Source: Shinella sp. XGS7 (GTDB lineage Bacteria > Pseudomonadota > Gammaproteobacteria > Burkholderiales > Burkholderiaceae_C). Taken from it: a stretch of 64,000 nt of DNA. A program made the position numbers and the translations under genes. Below, in pieces: positions 1-9,131 of the stretch. The first letter of the stretch is position 1. Each line of letters opens with the position of its first letter. The DNA is taken from the NCBI RefSeq assembly GCF_020535565.1, contig NZ_CP084758.1, forward strand, positions 4,973,001 to 5,037,000, given 5' to 3'. The notes under the pieces were generated by a model. That model was not told where the DNA came from and did not search any database. It worked only from the letters and a program-made list of their open reading frames with translations.

Positions 1-425
1 CCCTGGTCTCGCGCGACCGCGCCGGCCGCGGCACCCTGCTCTTTCACGAGCCCCTGGTCTGGGTGGGGGCGGCGGCCCACGAGGTCTGGCGCCGCGAGCC
101 CCTGCCGGTGGCGGTGTACGAGGCCGGCAGCCAGGCGCGGCGCGAGGCCCTGGCCGCGCTCACGCGCCAGCGGCGCGCGCATCGCGTGGTCTACAACAGC
201 GCCAGCCTGGCGGGCCAGCTGGCCGCGGTGGAGGCCGGCCTGGCCGTGGCCGTGCTCACGCGCTGCAGCGTGCCGGCCGGCCTGCAGGTGCTGGGCGAGA
301 AGCAGGGCCTGCCCGATCTGCCGGCCATGGAGGTGGCGCTGCTGCGCAGCAGCGCCAGCCGCCGCGACGCGGCGGTGGAGGCCCTGCACGAGCTGGCCCT
401 GCGCACGCTGGCGCCCAGGGCCTGA
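1..425 (+). CDS. LysR-family regulator, C-terminal part (cut by window start)
   Basis: The open frame runs in from the left edge (first full codon at 3) to a TGA at 423-425. The 140 visible residues look like the effector-binding half of a LysR-type regulator: a segment ending in YNSASLAG, then the typical AAVEAGLAVAVLTR stretch that forms the hinge and second lobe, then a final helix rich in Ala/Leu. The DNA-binding N-terminus lies outside the window, so target and ligand cannot be judged. It converges on the FHA gene, whose stop is 28 bp away. Confidence 0.75.
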   Translation, partial: LVSRDRAGRGTLLFHEPLVWVGAAAHEVWRREPLPVAVYEAGSQARREALAALTRQRRAHRVVYNSASLAGQLAAVEAGLAVAVLTRCSVPAGLQVLGEKQGLPDLPAMEVALLRSSASRRDAAVEALHELALRTLAPRA

Positions 426-452
426 GGGGGCAACTCGGGCGGCGCGGGTGTC

Positions 453-1472
453 TCAGTCCTCGCCGCCGCCCTCGGGCAGGCTGGGGTCGGCATCCTTGCT
501 GGCTTCGCGGGCCAGCTCGGCCTCCAGCGGGCGCAGCGACTCCAGCAGGGCCTGGGGCGGCTTGGGCGCGGCCAGACGCAGCACCGGCGGCGGCAGGCTG
601 CTCATATAGGGCGGGCCGAACCAGTACTGCTGCTCCGGCCGCTTGGCCACCGACAGGGCCAGGCTCCCGAGCAGCAGGCCGCCCAAGCCCCAGCTCAGGG
701 CCCGGCGCGCGCGCGGCCACACCAGATCGGCATGCCACCACAGCAGCAGGCTGCCCCCCACGGGCAGCAGCAGGGACTCCAGCGCCAGCAGGCTGCGGGC
801 CGAGAAGGCATAGGCCAGGCCGGGCAGCAGCAGGGACAGCAGTTCCAGGCCGCTCAGCACCAGCAGGGCACGCCAGAGATGGATGGCAAAGGGGTAGCGG
901 TGCTGGAAGAGCTGATTCACCAAGGCCCAGAGCGCCGCCCAGACCAGGACCACGCCCAGCGGCCCCAGCACGGCGCCGGCATAGTCCACCCAGGGTGAGC
1001 CGGGATTGAGCTTGGACCATTGCTCCGCCCCCAGCAGGCCCAGCCACAGGACCATCAGGCCCAGCAGGGCCCAGAGGCTGGGCGGCAGCACCGTGCCGGC
1101 CAGCAGGCGCTCGGGCGCCAGCGGGTCCTGGGCGCGGCGCAGGCGCAGCTGGGTGGCCCCAAGCTGGAAGACGGCCCCCGGCGCCAGCGTCACCGCCGTG
1201 CCGGCCGCCAGGCGGCGCCGGCCCAGCCAGCCGCCGTTCAGGCTGTCCAGCAGGCTCAGACGCGGGGCGGGGCTCGCCGCGGCGGCCGCGTCCTCACCGG
1301 GCGCCACCAGCTCCAGCCGCGCATGCTCGGCCGCCAGATGGGCATCGTCCAGCACCAGGTCGCAGGCCGGCGAGCGGCCGATGGACACCGGCCAGGCCTG
1401 CACCCTATGCACCGCGCGCACCAGGCCGTCGCGGCCCAGCACCTCGATCACTGCGGCCGTGCTGCCGTCCAT
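453..1472 (-). CDS. FHA-domain membrane protein
   Basis: 339 residues. The first ~110 residues form a forkhead-associated domain (SIGRSPACDLVLDD near 30-43, HARLEL, then a Ser/Leu/Asn-rich turn and LGATQLRLRR), a fold that binds phosphothreonine peptides. Residues ~125-290 hold five or six hydrophobic helices, and the C-terminus is a Pro/Glu-rich cytoplasmic tail ending GGGED. Its start overlaps the end of the upstream serine protease gene by 25 bp, so the two are almost certainly co-translated. No kinase or phosphatase is visible nearby. A membrane-anchored sensor or scaffold coupled to the protease is an inference from the overlap. Confidence 0.8.
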   Translation of the reverse strand: MDGSTAAVIEVLGRDGLVRAVHRVQAWPVSIGRSPACDLVLDDAHLAAEHARLELVAPGEDAAAAASPAPRLSLLDSLNGGWLGRRRLAAGTAVTLAPGAVFQLGATQLRLRRAQDPLAPERLLAGTVLPPSLWALLGLMVLWLGLLGAEQWSKLNPGSPWVDYAGAVLGPLGVVLVWAALWALVNQLFQHRYPFAIHLWRALLVLSGLELLSLLLPGLAYAFSARSLLALESLLLPVGGSLLLWWHADLVWPRARRALSWGLGGLLLGSLALSVAKRPEQQYWFGPPYMSSLPPPVLRLAAPKPPQALLESLRPLEAELAREASKDADPSLPEGGGED

Positions 1473-2842
1473 CCGAAGCCTCCCAGGTAATGCGCGCTCA
1501 GGCGCAGGGCATTGTCGAAACTCACGCCGCGGGCATCGAAGCGGCCCAGGGCGCCCTCGGTCTTGCCGTCCACGGTGGTGACCAGGACCACCAGGTCATG
1601 CAGGCCCGGCAGCTTGCGGTAGGCCGAGAGACAGACCACGGCCCGCAGCGGCGGCCCCTGCTTGGGATCGGCCTGGATGAAGTCTTCGCGGCAGCGCGGC
1701 GCGCTGCGCTGGCGGTCGGCCCGGCCCAGGTTCTCGTTGCGGAAGCTGCCCGAATACTGGCGCGCAAAGCGCAGGGCGCCGAGCTTGTCGCCGTCGTAAG
1801 CCTCGTGCGAGACCTGCAGATAGCCGGTCTGCAGGCTGCCGCTGATGAAGACGGCATGCTCCATGCGGCATTGCGAGCGCTGGAAGTCCAGGCCCTTGTT
1901 GTCGGCCGGCGTGCCGCGCCCCCAGCAGCGCATGAAGTCCTCCTGCGGCACGGGCAGGGCATAGCGCTCATGGCCGGCGCTGCGCCAGGGCTGGGCCAAA
2001 AAGCCCTGCACCAGGGCCTCCTGGTACTGCATCAGCTGCTCGCGCAAGCGCGGCCAGGCCGGGCCCTTGAGCGGCGCGGCCGTGCGGCTGCGCTGGAACA
2101 GGGCGCTGGCGAACTCGGCCGGCACCAGAAAGCTCATCTGCTGGGCAAAGAACATGGCCGAGACATTCACGCCCACCACGCGCCCTTCCTCGTCCAGCAC
2201 CGGGCCGCCGCTCATGCCGGCATTGATGCTGCCCGAGTAGTAGATCAGGGGGTCGAAGCTGCGCTCCACCAGGCCGTTGTAAGTGCCCTCCACCACGGCA
2301 AAGGCCACATCGTGCGGATTGCCCATGGAGTAGATGCGGTCGCCCTTGGCCAGGGGCTGGTCCAGGGGGCGGATGGCCAGGCCGGCCTGGCCCTTGAGCC
2401 CCTCGCCCTTGATGCGCAGCAGGGCCAGATCGCGGCGCACATCGAAGTCCAGCAGCTCCAGCTCGCCCGCGCGCCCATCGGGCGTGGCGTAGCGCAGGCG
2501 GTACTGCCCGGGGTCCAGCGCGGCCTCGCTGATGACGTGGTAGTTCGAGATCACATGGCCCTCGCCGCTGACCAGAAAGCCCGAGCCCACCGAGGCCTGG
2601 CTGTCCTGGTTCTTCAGCAGGGTGCGGATCTGCAGCAGCTGGCCACGGGCGCGCTCATAGAGCCGGCGCGCGCTGGCCGAGACCGGCGCCGCCGGCGCGC
2701 TGGCCGCGGCGGCCACCGGCTCGGGGGCCTTGGCCGGCTGAGCCTGGGCGGGCCAGGCCGCCAGACCGGGCAGCAGACACAGCCAAGCGGCGCGGCGCGC
2801 GGCGGCCAGAAAAAAGCCCCGCAGGGCTTGCAAGCGTGACAA
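1448..2842 (-). CDS. Secreted trypsin-like serine protease
   Basis: 464 residues with an N-terminal signal peptide (hydrophobic to about residue 35, ending AQAQ). The S1/DegP-like catalytic core carries His102 (SNYHVIS), Asp138 (RRDLALL) and Ser211 in AGMSGGPV. There is no recognisable PDZ domain. The C-terminal ~200 residues are not a family I recognise and contain several cysteines. The protein should act in the periplasm. It ends inside the FHA-protein gene (25-bp overlap) and follows the DUF3025 gene by 69 bp on the same strand. It differs from DegP/DegQ by lacking PDZ repeats. Confidence 0.85.
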   Translation of the reverse strand: MSRLQALRGFFLAAARRAAWLCLLPGLAAWPAQAQPAKAPEPVAAAASAPAAPVSASARRLYERARGQLLQIRTLLKNQDSQASVGSGFLVSGEGHVISNYHVISEAALDPGQYRLRYATPDGRAGELELLDFDVRRDLALLRIKGEGLKGQAGLAIRPLDQPLAKGDRIYSMGNPHDVAFAVVEGTYNGLVERSFDPLIYYSGSINAGMSGGPVLDEEGRVVGVNVSAMFFAQQMSFLVPAEFASALFQRSRTAAPLKGPAWPRLREQLMQYQEALVQGFLAQPWRSAGHERYALPVPQEDFMRCWGRGTPADNKGLDFQRSQCRMEHAVFISGSLQTGYLQVSHEAYDGDKLGALRFARQYSGSFRNENLGRADRQRSAPRCREDFIQADPKQGPPLRAVVCLSAYRKLPGLHDLVVLVTTVDGKTEGALGRFDARGVSFDNALRLSAHYLGGFGWTAARPQ

Positions 2843-2911
2843 GAGGGATCCTCCTCGTCCTGGGTCTTGTGATGCAGGCGCCGGCAGGTCAGCGGGGGCC
2901 TGGCGGCCATG

Positions 2912-3640
2912 CTAGCCGGTTTGCGCACTGCGCAGCGGGCGGAACACGCGGCGATCCGCATAGAAGCCGGCGTCCTCATTGGCCGGCCACCAGCCCGGCA
3001 CGCCCAGCACCGGCAGGGGCTGGAAGGGCTTGTGACGCAGGGCCTCGGGCGCCAGCGGCTCGGCCAGCAGCAGGTGGGCGCACAAGGGCTTGCGCGGCTG
3101 CAGCAGCTTCTCCATCAGGGCGTGGCCCAGCAGCAGCAGGCGCGCCTGGCGCCACAGCGGCCGCAGGTCCAGAAAGAGCCGCTCCCAGTCGCGCTCGCGC
3201 AGGGCCTGCTGCAGCGCCTCGGGGGCGTCCAGCAGCAGGGCGCCGTTCTCGTCCAGCAGGGTCAGGGCGTCGCGCAGCGGGCCGCGCTGGGCGCCGGGCT
3301 CCAGCGCGTGCCAGGCGTTGAGCCGGGCCTTGAGCGCGGGCTGGTGCAGCCAGACCAGGCCGTTGAAGAAGTCGTGCAGGTTCTCGCGCGTGGGCACGCA
3401 GGCCGTGCGGCGGATGAAGGCCTCATAGCCCTCCCCCGCCGGCAGGGCCGACTGCGGCACAAAACGCACGGGCACGGGCGGCACGCCAGCGGCCGCAGAT
3501 GACTCACAGGCCGCGTTGAGCGCCTCGGGCAGGGGCTGGCCCGCGGCCCAGGCGGCCATCAGGGCGCGGCCGCGCTGCGCATAGGGCGCCAGCCAGGGTG
3601 CCGACCAGTCGACCGCCGCCGGGCCGGGGTGTGGGCTCAG
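2912..3640 (-). CDS. DUF3025 family protein
   Basis: About 242 residues matching the DUF3025 family by its pattern: AAVDWSAPWL at the start, HDFFNGLVWLHQPALK in the middle, then GPLRDALTLLDENGA and a late GVPGWWPANED segment. Function unknown. The start is uncertain. The conserved N-terminus begins right at the pyrC stop, but no in-frame ATG, GTG or TTG exists there. I place it at a CTG (3638-3640) that overlaps the pyrC TGA. The first in-frame ATG (3557-3559) would remove 27 conserved-looking residues. The gene follows pyrC with no gap, so translational coupling is likely. Confidence 0.7.
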   Translation of the reverse strand: MSPHPGPAAVDWSAPWLAPYAQRGRALMAAWAAGQPLPEALNAACESSAAAGVPPVPVRFVPQSALPAGEGYEAFIRRTACVPTRENLHDFFNGLVWLHQPALKARLNAWHALEPGAQRGPLRDALTLLDENGALLLDAPEALQQALRERDWERLFLDLRPLWRQARLLLLGHALMEKLLQPRKPLCAHLLLAEPLAPEALRHKPFQPLPVLGVPGWWPANEDAGFYADRRVFRPLRSAQTG

Positions 3641-4686
3641 ACCAGCTTCCAGCCCAGTTCCTCGCTGCCGCGCAGGGGCTTGAGGCGGGCTTCTCCGAAG
3701 GCCACGCTCTCGGGCAGGGTCCAGCGCTCGCGGCGCAGGGTCACGGTGCCCTGGTTGCGCGGCAGGCCGTAGAAGTCGGGGCCGTTGAAGCTGGTGAAGG
3801 CCTCCAGCTTGTCCAGGGCGCCCACCAGCTCGAAGGCCTCGGCATAGAGCTCCAGCGCCGAGAGCGCGGTGAAGCAACCGGCGCCGCAGACCGAGTTCTC
3901 CTTCATCACCGAGGCATGGGGCGCGCTGTCCGTACCCAGGAAGAACTTGGTGGAGCCCGAGGTGGCCGCGTGCAGCAGGGCCAGGCGGTGCTCCTCGCGC
4001 TTGAGCACGGGCAGGCAGTAGTAGTGCGGGCGCAGGCCACCGGTGAAGATGGCGTTGCGGTTGTAGAGCAGGTGCTGGGGCGTGAGCGTGGCCGCGGTGT
4101 AGGCATCGGCGCTGTGCACGTACTGGGCGGCCTCCTTGGTGGTGATGTGCTCGAACACCACCTTGAGCTCGGGCATGTCGGCGCGCAGCGGCGTCATGAC
4201 CTGGTCGATGAAGACGGCCTCGCGGTCGAACACATCGATGGCGGGGTCGGTCACCTCGCCGTGCACCAGCAGCAGCAGGCCCTCGCGCTGCATGGCTTCC
4301 AGGGTCTTGTAGGTCTTGCGGATGTCGGTGACGCCGGCATCGCTGTTGGTGGTGGCGCCGGCCGGGTAGAGCTTGAGGGCCACCACGCCCGCGTCCTTGG
4401 CGCGCTTGATCTCGTCCACCGGCGTGTTGTCGGTGAGATAGAGCGTCATCAGGGGCTGGAAGTCCGAGCCCTCGGGGCGGGCGGCCAGGATGCGCTCGCG
4501 GTAGGCCGCGGCCTGGGCGGCCGTGGTGATGGGCGGGCGCAGATTGGGCATCACGATGGCCCGGGCGAACTGGCGCGCGGTGTAGGGCACGACGCTTTGC
4601 ATGGCGGTCTCGTCGCGCAGATGCACATGCCAGTCGTCGGGGCGGGTCAGGATCAGTTCCTGCAGGGGGGCGGCGGCGGTACTCAT
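3637..4686 (-). CDS. pyrC: Dihydroorotase (class II)
   Basis: 349 residues, the usual length of E. coli-type PyrC. It converts N-carbamoyl-aspartate to dihydroorotate in pyrimidine synthesis. The binuclear zinc site is complete: His20 and His22 in DDWHVHLRD, Lys105 (the carboxylated lysine, in VALKLYPAG), His142, His180 and Asp253 (GTDSAPHA). The start is the ATG at 4684-4686 giving MSTAAAPLQE. A longer reading frame upstream lacks homology. It appears to be the first gene of a minus-strand run with DUF3025, the protease and the FHA gene, and it is divergent from the DUF4394 lipoprotein gene across 113 bp. Confidence 0.96.
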   Translation of the reverse strand: MSTAAAPLQELILTRPDDWHVHLRDETAMQSVVPYTARQFARAIVMPNLRPPITTAAQAAAYRERILAARPEGSDFQPLMTLYLTDNTPVDEIKRAKDAGVVALKLYPAGATTNSDAGVTDIRKTYKTLEAMQREGLLLLVHGEVTDPAIDVFDREAVFIDQVMTPLRADMPELKVVFEHITTKEAAQYVHSADAYTAATLTPQHLLYNRNAIFTGGLRPHYYCLPVLKREEHRLALLHAATSGSTKFFLGTDSAPHASVMKENSVCGAGCFTALSALELYAEAFELVGALDKLEAFTSFNGPDFYGLPRNQGTVTLRRERWTLPESVAFGEARLKPLRGSEELGWKLV

Positions 4687-4799
4687 ACCCGGATTGTCGC
4701 AGCCGGGCGTGAATTCCCGGACGCTGCGCCGGTATTTCGGGCTGACGGACCCGCGGCTTCCGGCCAACAATGGTCGCTGGCCCGCCAACAGGAGACACC

Positions 4800-5684
4800 A
4801 TGGCCCGCATTCCCGGCTCGACCGCCCTGCCCCTTGCCCTCGCCCTGCTGCTGGGCGCCTGCGCCAGCCCGCCCAGCGAACCTCTGGGCCCGCCGGCCAA
4901 GGAGATGATCTATGCCGTGACCGGCAGCAATCAGCTGATCCAGTTCAATGCCGGCCAGCCGCAGAAGATCCTGGCGCGCAAGGCCCTGAGCGGCCTGGCC
5001 GCGGGCGAGCGCCTGCTGGGCATCGACTACCGCGTGGCCAAGGGTCAGCTCTTCGGCCTGGGCGCCAGCGGCCAGCTCTACCGCATCGACCCGGTGGCGG
5101 GCAGCGCCAGCGCCGTGGGCACCCCGTCCGCCCTGCCGCGCGAGGGCGCCACCGAGTGGGGCTTCGACTTCAACCCCACGGTGGACCGCATCCGCGTGGT
5201 CAATGACGCCGGCTTCAATCTGCGCCTGCATCCCGACACCGGCGCCATCGTGGACGGCAATCCCGAGCTGCCCGGCACCCAGTTCGACGGCCGCCTGGCC
5301 TATGACGCCAGCGATGTGAACGCGGGCAAGACCCCGGGCATCGTGGCCGCCGGCTACACCTACAACAAGGACAACGAGAAGATCACCACCAACTACGCCC
5401 TTGACGGCAAGCTGGGCCTGCTGGTGCATCAGGGCACGAAGGAAGGCGTGCAGCCCATGGTCTCGCCCAATACCGGGCGCCTGTACACCGTGGGCTCCCT
5501 GGGCATTGGCAGCTTCGCCCATGCCACGCTGGACATCTCCGACGTCTCCAACACCGCCTATGCGGCGGTGAGCCAGGGCAGCGTCTCGCGCTGGTACCGC
5601 ATCGACCTGGGCAGCGGACGCGCCACGCTGATCGGCACCATTGCCGGCGGCGAGGCCGTGGTGGGCGCGGCCATCGAGCCCTGA
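4800..5684 (+). CDS. DUF4394-domain lipoprotein
   Basis: 294 residues. The ATG at 4800 follows an AGGAGA ribosome site and gives a lipoprotein signal with lipobox LLGAC (Cys21). The mature part has the repetitive beta pattern of DUF4394: IYAVTGSNQLIQFN, then LGIDYRVAKGQLFGLG and later WGFDFNPTVDRIRVV, where short blades each describe a value along a propeller-like fold. Role unknown. It is likely anchored in the outer membrane facing the periplasm. It ends directly against the stop of the convergent diguanylate cyclase gene, with no bases between the two stop codons. Confidence 0.85.
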   Translation: MARIPGSTALPLALALLLGACASPPSEPLGPPAKEMIYAVTGSNQLIQFNAGQPQKILARKALSGLAAGERLLGIDYRVAKGQLFGLGASGQLYRIDPVAGSASAVGTPSALPREGATEWGFDFNPTVDRIRVVNDAGFNLRLHPDTGAIVDGNPELPGTQFDGRLAYDASDVNAGKTPGIVAAGYTYNKDNEKITTNYALDGKLGLLVHQGTKEGVQPMVSPNTGRLYTVGSLGIGSFAHATLDISDVSNTAYAAVSQGSVSRWYRIDLGSGRATLIGTIAGGEAVVGAAIEP

Positions 5685-6848
5685 TCAGGCCAGGCTCTCG
5701 TCGGCCAGGCGCACGCGGTTGCGACCGCCGCGCTTGGCCGCGTAGAGCGCTGCGTCGGCCGCGCGGTACAGGCCCTGGGGCGTGGCATGCGCCTCGCCCA
5801 GGGCCACGCCCGCCGAGAGCGTGAGCTGCACCTGGCCGCCGCGCCCGTCGGGCACGCGCAAGGCCTGCACCGCCTCGCGCAGCTGCTCGGCCAGGGCCAG
5901 GGCTGCGGCAGCATCCGCGCCCGGCAGCAGCAGGGCGAATTCCTCGCCGCCATAGCGGGCCACCGCATCCGAGGCGCGCAGCCGGGCCTTGAGCCGGGCC
6001 ACAAAGGCCTGCAGCACCGCGTCGCCTACGGCATGGCCGTGGTGGTCGTTGACCTGCTTGAAGTGGTCCAGATCCACCAGCACAAAAGCCAGGCTGCCGC
6101 CCTCGCGGCGCAGCCGTGCCAGCGCATGTTCCAGTTGCAGCTCGGCCGCCCGGCGGTTGAGGGCGCCGGTGAGGTCGTCATGGTCGGCCTGGGCGCGCAG
6201 CTGGCGCGTGGCCCGCTCCGAGCAGGCCAGCACGAAGCCGAAGCCCGCGCCCAGCATGCTCAGGGCGCTGACCAGCAGCAGCAGGCCCTGCACCGGATTG
6301 CCGACGGCCAGGTCCTGATAGGCCCCTGGATCGAGGCTCACGTGGACGAGACGGGCCAGCAGCACCAGCAGGCTGAGCAGCGGCATCAGGGCCACGCTGC
6401 GCAGCGAGGCCTCCAGGCGGACGCGATGACGCCACCACAGCCACAGACACCAGGCCGGAGACGGGGCCAGCAACGCAGACATCACCAGCACCCGCTGCGG
6501 CGGCGTGAGCGGCACCAGCAGCAAGCAGGCCGGCAGACTGAACCCGGCCCAGCGCCACAGGCGCGGCGGCAGGGGCCGCTCAAGCACAAAGCGGCTCATG
6601 GCGTCGGCGATGCACAGGCTGGCCAGCATCACCAGCGCATTGCCCAGCACCACGCACAGCGCCTCGGGCAGCCACAGACGCGCACCCAGCAGGCCCAGGC
6701 CCGGCACCAGCAGGCCGGCGGCCAGGGCCCAGCGGCGCAGGGCCTCGCGCGCCACCAGGCGCCGCTCGGCCAGCAGGATCTCCACGGCCAGCAGGCCATG
6801 CCCCAGCAGCAGCACCAGCATCAGGGTGGGGATGTGCAGCAGCGTCAT
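5685..6848 (-). CDS. Membrane diguanylate cyclase (GGDEF)
   Basis: 387 residues. Residues ~5-205 contain about seven hydrophobic segments forming a membrane sensor region. Residues ~222-385 are a GGDEF domain with an active-site GGEEF at 300-304. An inhibitory c-di-GMP site RxxD (RASD, 291-294) lies five residues before it, so product feedback is expected. It should make c-di-GMP from two GTP at the inner membrane. No EAL domain is present. It stands alone, convergent with the DUF4394 gene. The gltL terminator lies just upstream of its start. Confidence 0.92.
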   Translation of the reverse strand: MTLLHIPTLMLVLLLGHGLLAVEILLAERRLVAREALRRWALAAGLLVPGLGLLGARLWLPEALCVVLGNALVMLASLCIADAMSRFVLERPLPPRLWRWAGFSLPACLLLVPLTPPQRVLVMSALLAPSPAWCLWLWWRHRVRLEASLRSVALMPLLSLLVLLARLVHVSLDPGAYQDLAVGNPVQGLLLLVSALSMLGAGFGFVLACSERATRQLRAQADHDDLTGALNRRAAELQLEHALARLRREGGSLAFVLVDLDHFKQVNDHHGHAVGDAVLQAFVARLKARLRASDAVARYGGEEFALLLPGADAAAALALAEQLREAVQALRVPDGRGGQVQLTLSAGVALGEAHATPQGLYRAADAALYAAKRGGRNRVRLADESLA

Positions 6849-6864
6849 GCGCGCAGTGTCCCCA

Positions 6865-6898
6865 AGAAAAAACCCCGCGCCGATGACGGGGCGGGGTT
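6865..6898 (-). terminator. Terminator of the glt importer operon
   Basis: On the minus strand an AACCCCGC / GCGGGGTT stem is followed by a run of T (plus-strand AAGAAAAAA). It lies about 60 bp beyond the gltL stop and fits a Rho-independent terminator for transcription coming from gltJKL. Confidence 0.85.
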
Positions 6899-6957
6899 CT
6901 GGGCGCGCTGCGCGCAGCCGGCAGGGCTCGGGCGTGCACTATGCACGCCGGGCCATC

Positions 6958-7692
6958 TCAGTGCTGCAGGATCTTGGCCAGGAAGTCCTTGGCGCGCGGC
7001 GAGCGCTCATCGGGCTTGCCGAAGAAGTCATCCTTCTGGCAGTCCTCGATGATCTTGCCGGCGTCCATGAAGATCACGCGGTTGCTGACCTTCTTGGCAA
7101 AGCCCATTTCGTGCGTCACGCACATCATCGTCATGCCTTCGGCCGCCAGCGACTTCATGACGCTCAGCACCTCGCCGACCATTTCCGGGTCGAGCGCGCT
7201 GGTGGGCTCGTCGAAAAGCATGACGGGCGGCTCCATGGCGAGCGCCCGGGCGATGGCGACGCGCTGCTGCTGGCCGCCGGAAAGCTGGGCAGGGTACTTG
7301 TCCTTGTGCGCCATCAGGCCCACGCGGTCCAGCATCTTCAGGCCGCGGGCCTTGGCGTCGTCCAGGCTGCGGCCCAGCACCTTGACCTGGGCAATGGTCA
7401 GGTTCTCGGTCACCGAGAGGTGAGGGAAGAGCTCGAAGTGCTGGAACACCATGCCCACGCGCGAACGCAGCTTGGGCAGATTGGTCTTGGGGCTGGTCAG
7501 GCTGGTGCCGTCCACGATGATGTCGCCCTTCTGGATGGGCTCCAGGGCGTTGACGGTCTTGATCAGGGTGGACTTGCCCGAGCCCGAGGGGCCGCACACC
7601 ACCACCACCTCACCCTTCTTGATGCTGGTGGTGCAATCGGTCAGCACCTGGAAGGGGCCGTACCACTTGGAGACGTTCTTGATTTCGATCAT
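6958..7692 (-). CDS. gltL: Glutamate/aspartate ABC importer ATPase
   Basis: 244 residues, the normal size for polar amino-acid ABC ATPases. Walker A GPSGSGKS at 34-41, signature LSGGQQQR at 137-144, Walker B with DEPTSALD at 161-168 and the switch His in THEMGF. It powers uptake with GltJ/GltK. It is last in a minus-strand operon, 13 bp after gltK. The stretch coding for residues ~135-200 (about 7085-7300) uses CTC, CTT and GTC codons that its flanks avoid; this is treated separately as a possible recombinant patch. Confidence 0.95.
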   Translation of the reverse strand: MIEIKNVSKWYGPFQVLTDCTTSIKKGEVVVVCGPSGSGKSTLIKTVNALEPIQKGDIIVDGTSLTSPKTNLPKLRSRVGMVFQHFELFPHLSVTENLTIAQVKVLGRSLDDAKARGLKMLDRVGLMAHKDKYPAQLSGGQQQRVAIARALAMEPPVMLFDEPTSALDPEMVGEVLSVMKSLAAEGMTMMCVTHEMGFAKKVSNRVIFMDAGKIIEDCQKDDFFGKPDERSPRAKDFLAKILQH

Positions 7693-7705
7693 GGCGCTTC
7701 TAGCC

Positions 7706-8377
7706 TCAGCGGATGATGGCGATCTTCTTCTGCAGGCGACGCACCAGCATCGACAACGAGAAGCAGATGACGAAGTAGACCAGGGCCGCGACCAGATAGG
7801 TCTCGACCGGACGGTTGAAGTTCTTGCCGGCCACCTCGAAGCCCTTGAGCAGGTCGTAGGCGCCGATGGCGTAGACCAGGGAGGTGTCCTGGAACAGGAT
7901 GATGGTCTGGGTCAGCAACACCGGCAGCATATTGCGGAAGGCCTGGGGCAGCACCACCAGCTGCATGGTCTGGCGGTAGCTCATGCCCATGGCGTAGCCC
8001 GCGAAGACCTGACCCTTGGGCACGCTCTGGATGCCGGCGCGCATGATCTCGGAGTAGTAGGCGGCCTCGAACACCGTGAAGGTGATGATGGCCGAGAGCT
8101 CCGCGCCCATGGGCTTGCCGATCAGCATGGGGATCAGCAGGAAGAACCACAGGATCACCATCACCAGGGGGATGGAGCGCAGGGTGTTCACATAGAAGGC
8201 GGCCGGGATCACCAGCCACTTCTTGCCCGAGAGGCGCATCAGCGCCAGGATGGTGCCCAGGGCGATGCCGCCGATCATGGCGATCAGGGTCAGCTGCACG
8301 CTGAACACCAGACCCTTGAGGACGAAACTGGAAACCAGGTTCCAGTCCATGAAACTGAAGTCGAGATTCATGCTCAC
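7706..8377 (-). CDS. gltK: Glutamate/aspartate ABC importer permease
   Basis: 223 residues with about five membrane helices and the binding-protein-dependent permease EAA-type loop ([21 protein letters not shown]). The start [10 protein letters not shown] is usual for GltK. The gene overlaps gltJ by 4 bp and precedes gltL by 13 bp, so it is part of the importer operon. Confidence 0.94.
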   Translation of the reverse strand: MSMNLDFSFMDWNLVSSFVLKGLVFSVQLTLIAMIGGIALGTILALMRLSGKKWLVIPAAFYVNTLRSIPLVMVILWFFLLIPMLIGKPMGAELSAIITFTVFEAAYYSEIMRAGIQSVPKGQVFAGYAMGMSYRQTMQLVVLPQAFRNMLPVLLTQTIILFQDTSLVYAIGAYDLLKGFEVAGKNFNRPVETYLVAALVYFVICFSLSMLVRRLQKKIAIIR

Positions 8378-9117
8378 TTGCCCCCCACCATGCCGGGCAC
8401 GGCCACGCGGTTCTCGATGAAGAGCGCGATGCGGTTGATCACGAAGGCGGAGACGAAATACAGGCCCGTGACCGCCAGATAGACCTCGATGCCGCGCGAG
8501 GTCTCCTCCTGCGCCTGCATGGCGAACATGGTCAGCTCCGCGATCGAGACCGCGAAGGCCACCGAGGAGTTCTTGATGATGTTCATGCTCTCGCTGGTCA
8601 GCGGCGGGATCACGATGCGGAAGGCCATGGGCAGCAGCACATAGCGGTAGGTCTGCGGCAGGGTGAAGCCCATGGCCAGACCGGCGTAGCGCTGGCCCTT
8701 GGGCAGGCTCTGGATGCCGGCCTTGACCTGCTCGGCGATACGCGCCGAGGTGAAGAAGCCCAGGGCGAACACCACCAGGATGAAGCTGGGCACCTGCTTG
8801 AGCGGCGGGATCAGCGAGGGCAGCACGTGGTACCAGAGGAAGACCTGGACCAGCAGCGGAATGTTGCGGAACAGCTCGGTCCAGGTGTTGCCCAGGGCCA
8901 CCAGGGTCTTGCTCGGCGTGGTGCGGAAGATGCCCATCAGCGAGCCCACCACCAGCGCCACGACCAGGGCCAGCAGGGCCACGCTCAATGTCCAGCCCCA
9001 GGCGGAGAGCATCCAGTCCAGATAGGTGATGTCACCGCCGCTGCCGAAGCAGCGCGGAATCACCTCGCCATCGATGGTGTTCTTGCAGAACACCTGCCAA
9101 TCCCATGTCATCGCCAC
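8374..9117 (-). CDS. gltJ: Glutamate/aspartate ABC importer permease
   Basis: 247 residues, about five membrane helices, beginning MAMTWDWQVFCKNT as GltJ proteins do. It carries the permease loop TSARIAEQVKAGIQSLPKGQ. Partner of GltK in the membrane channel. It overlaps gltK by 4 bp and lies 76 bp downstream of gltI, separated from it by a terminator-like hairpin. Confidence 0.94.
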   Translation of the reverse strand: MAMTWDWQVFCKNTIDGEVIPRCFGSGGDITYLDWMLSAWGWTLSVALLALVVALVVGSLMGIFRTTPSKTLVALGNTWTELFRNIPLLVQVFLWYHVLPSLIPPLKQVPSFILVVFALGFFTSARIAEQVKAGIQSLPKGQRYAGLAMGFTLPQTYRYVLLPMAFRIVIPPLTSESMNIIKNSSVAFAVSIAELTMFAMQAQEETSRGIEVYLAVTGLYFVSAFVINRIALFIENRVAVPGMVGGK

Positions 9118-9131
9118 CGCGAAATCCCCTC

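Noticed and set aside
2912-4900. A 662-residue minus frame covering DUF3025 and pyrC
   Set aside because: Only its last third has protein-family sense (DUF3025). The first two thirds are the wrong frame of pyrC.
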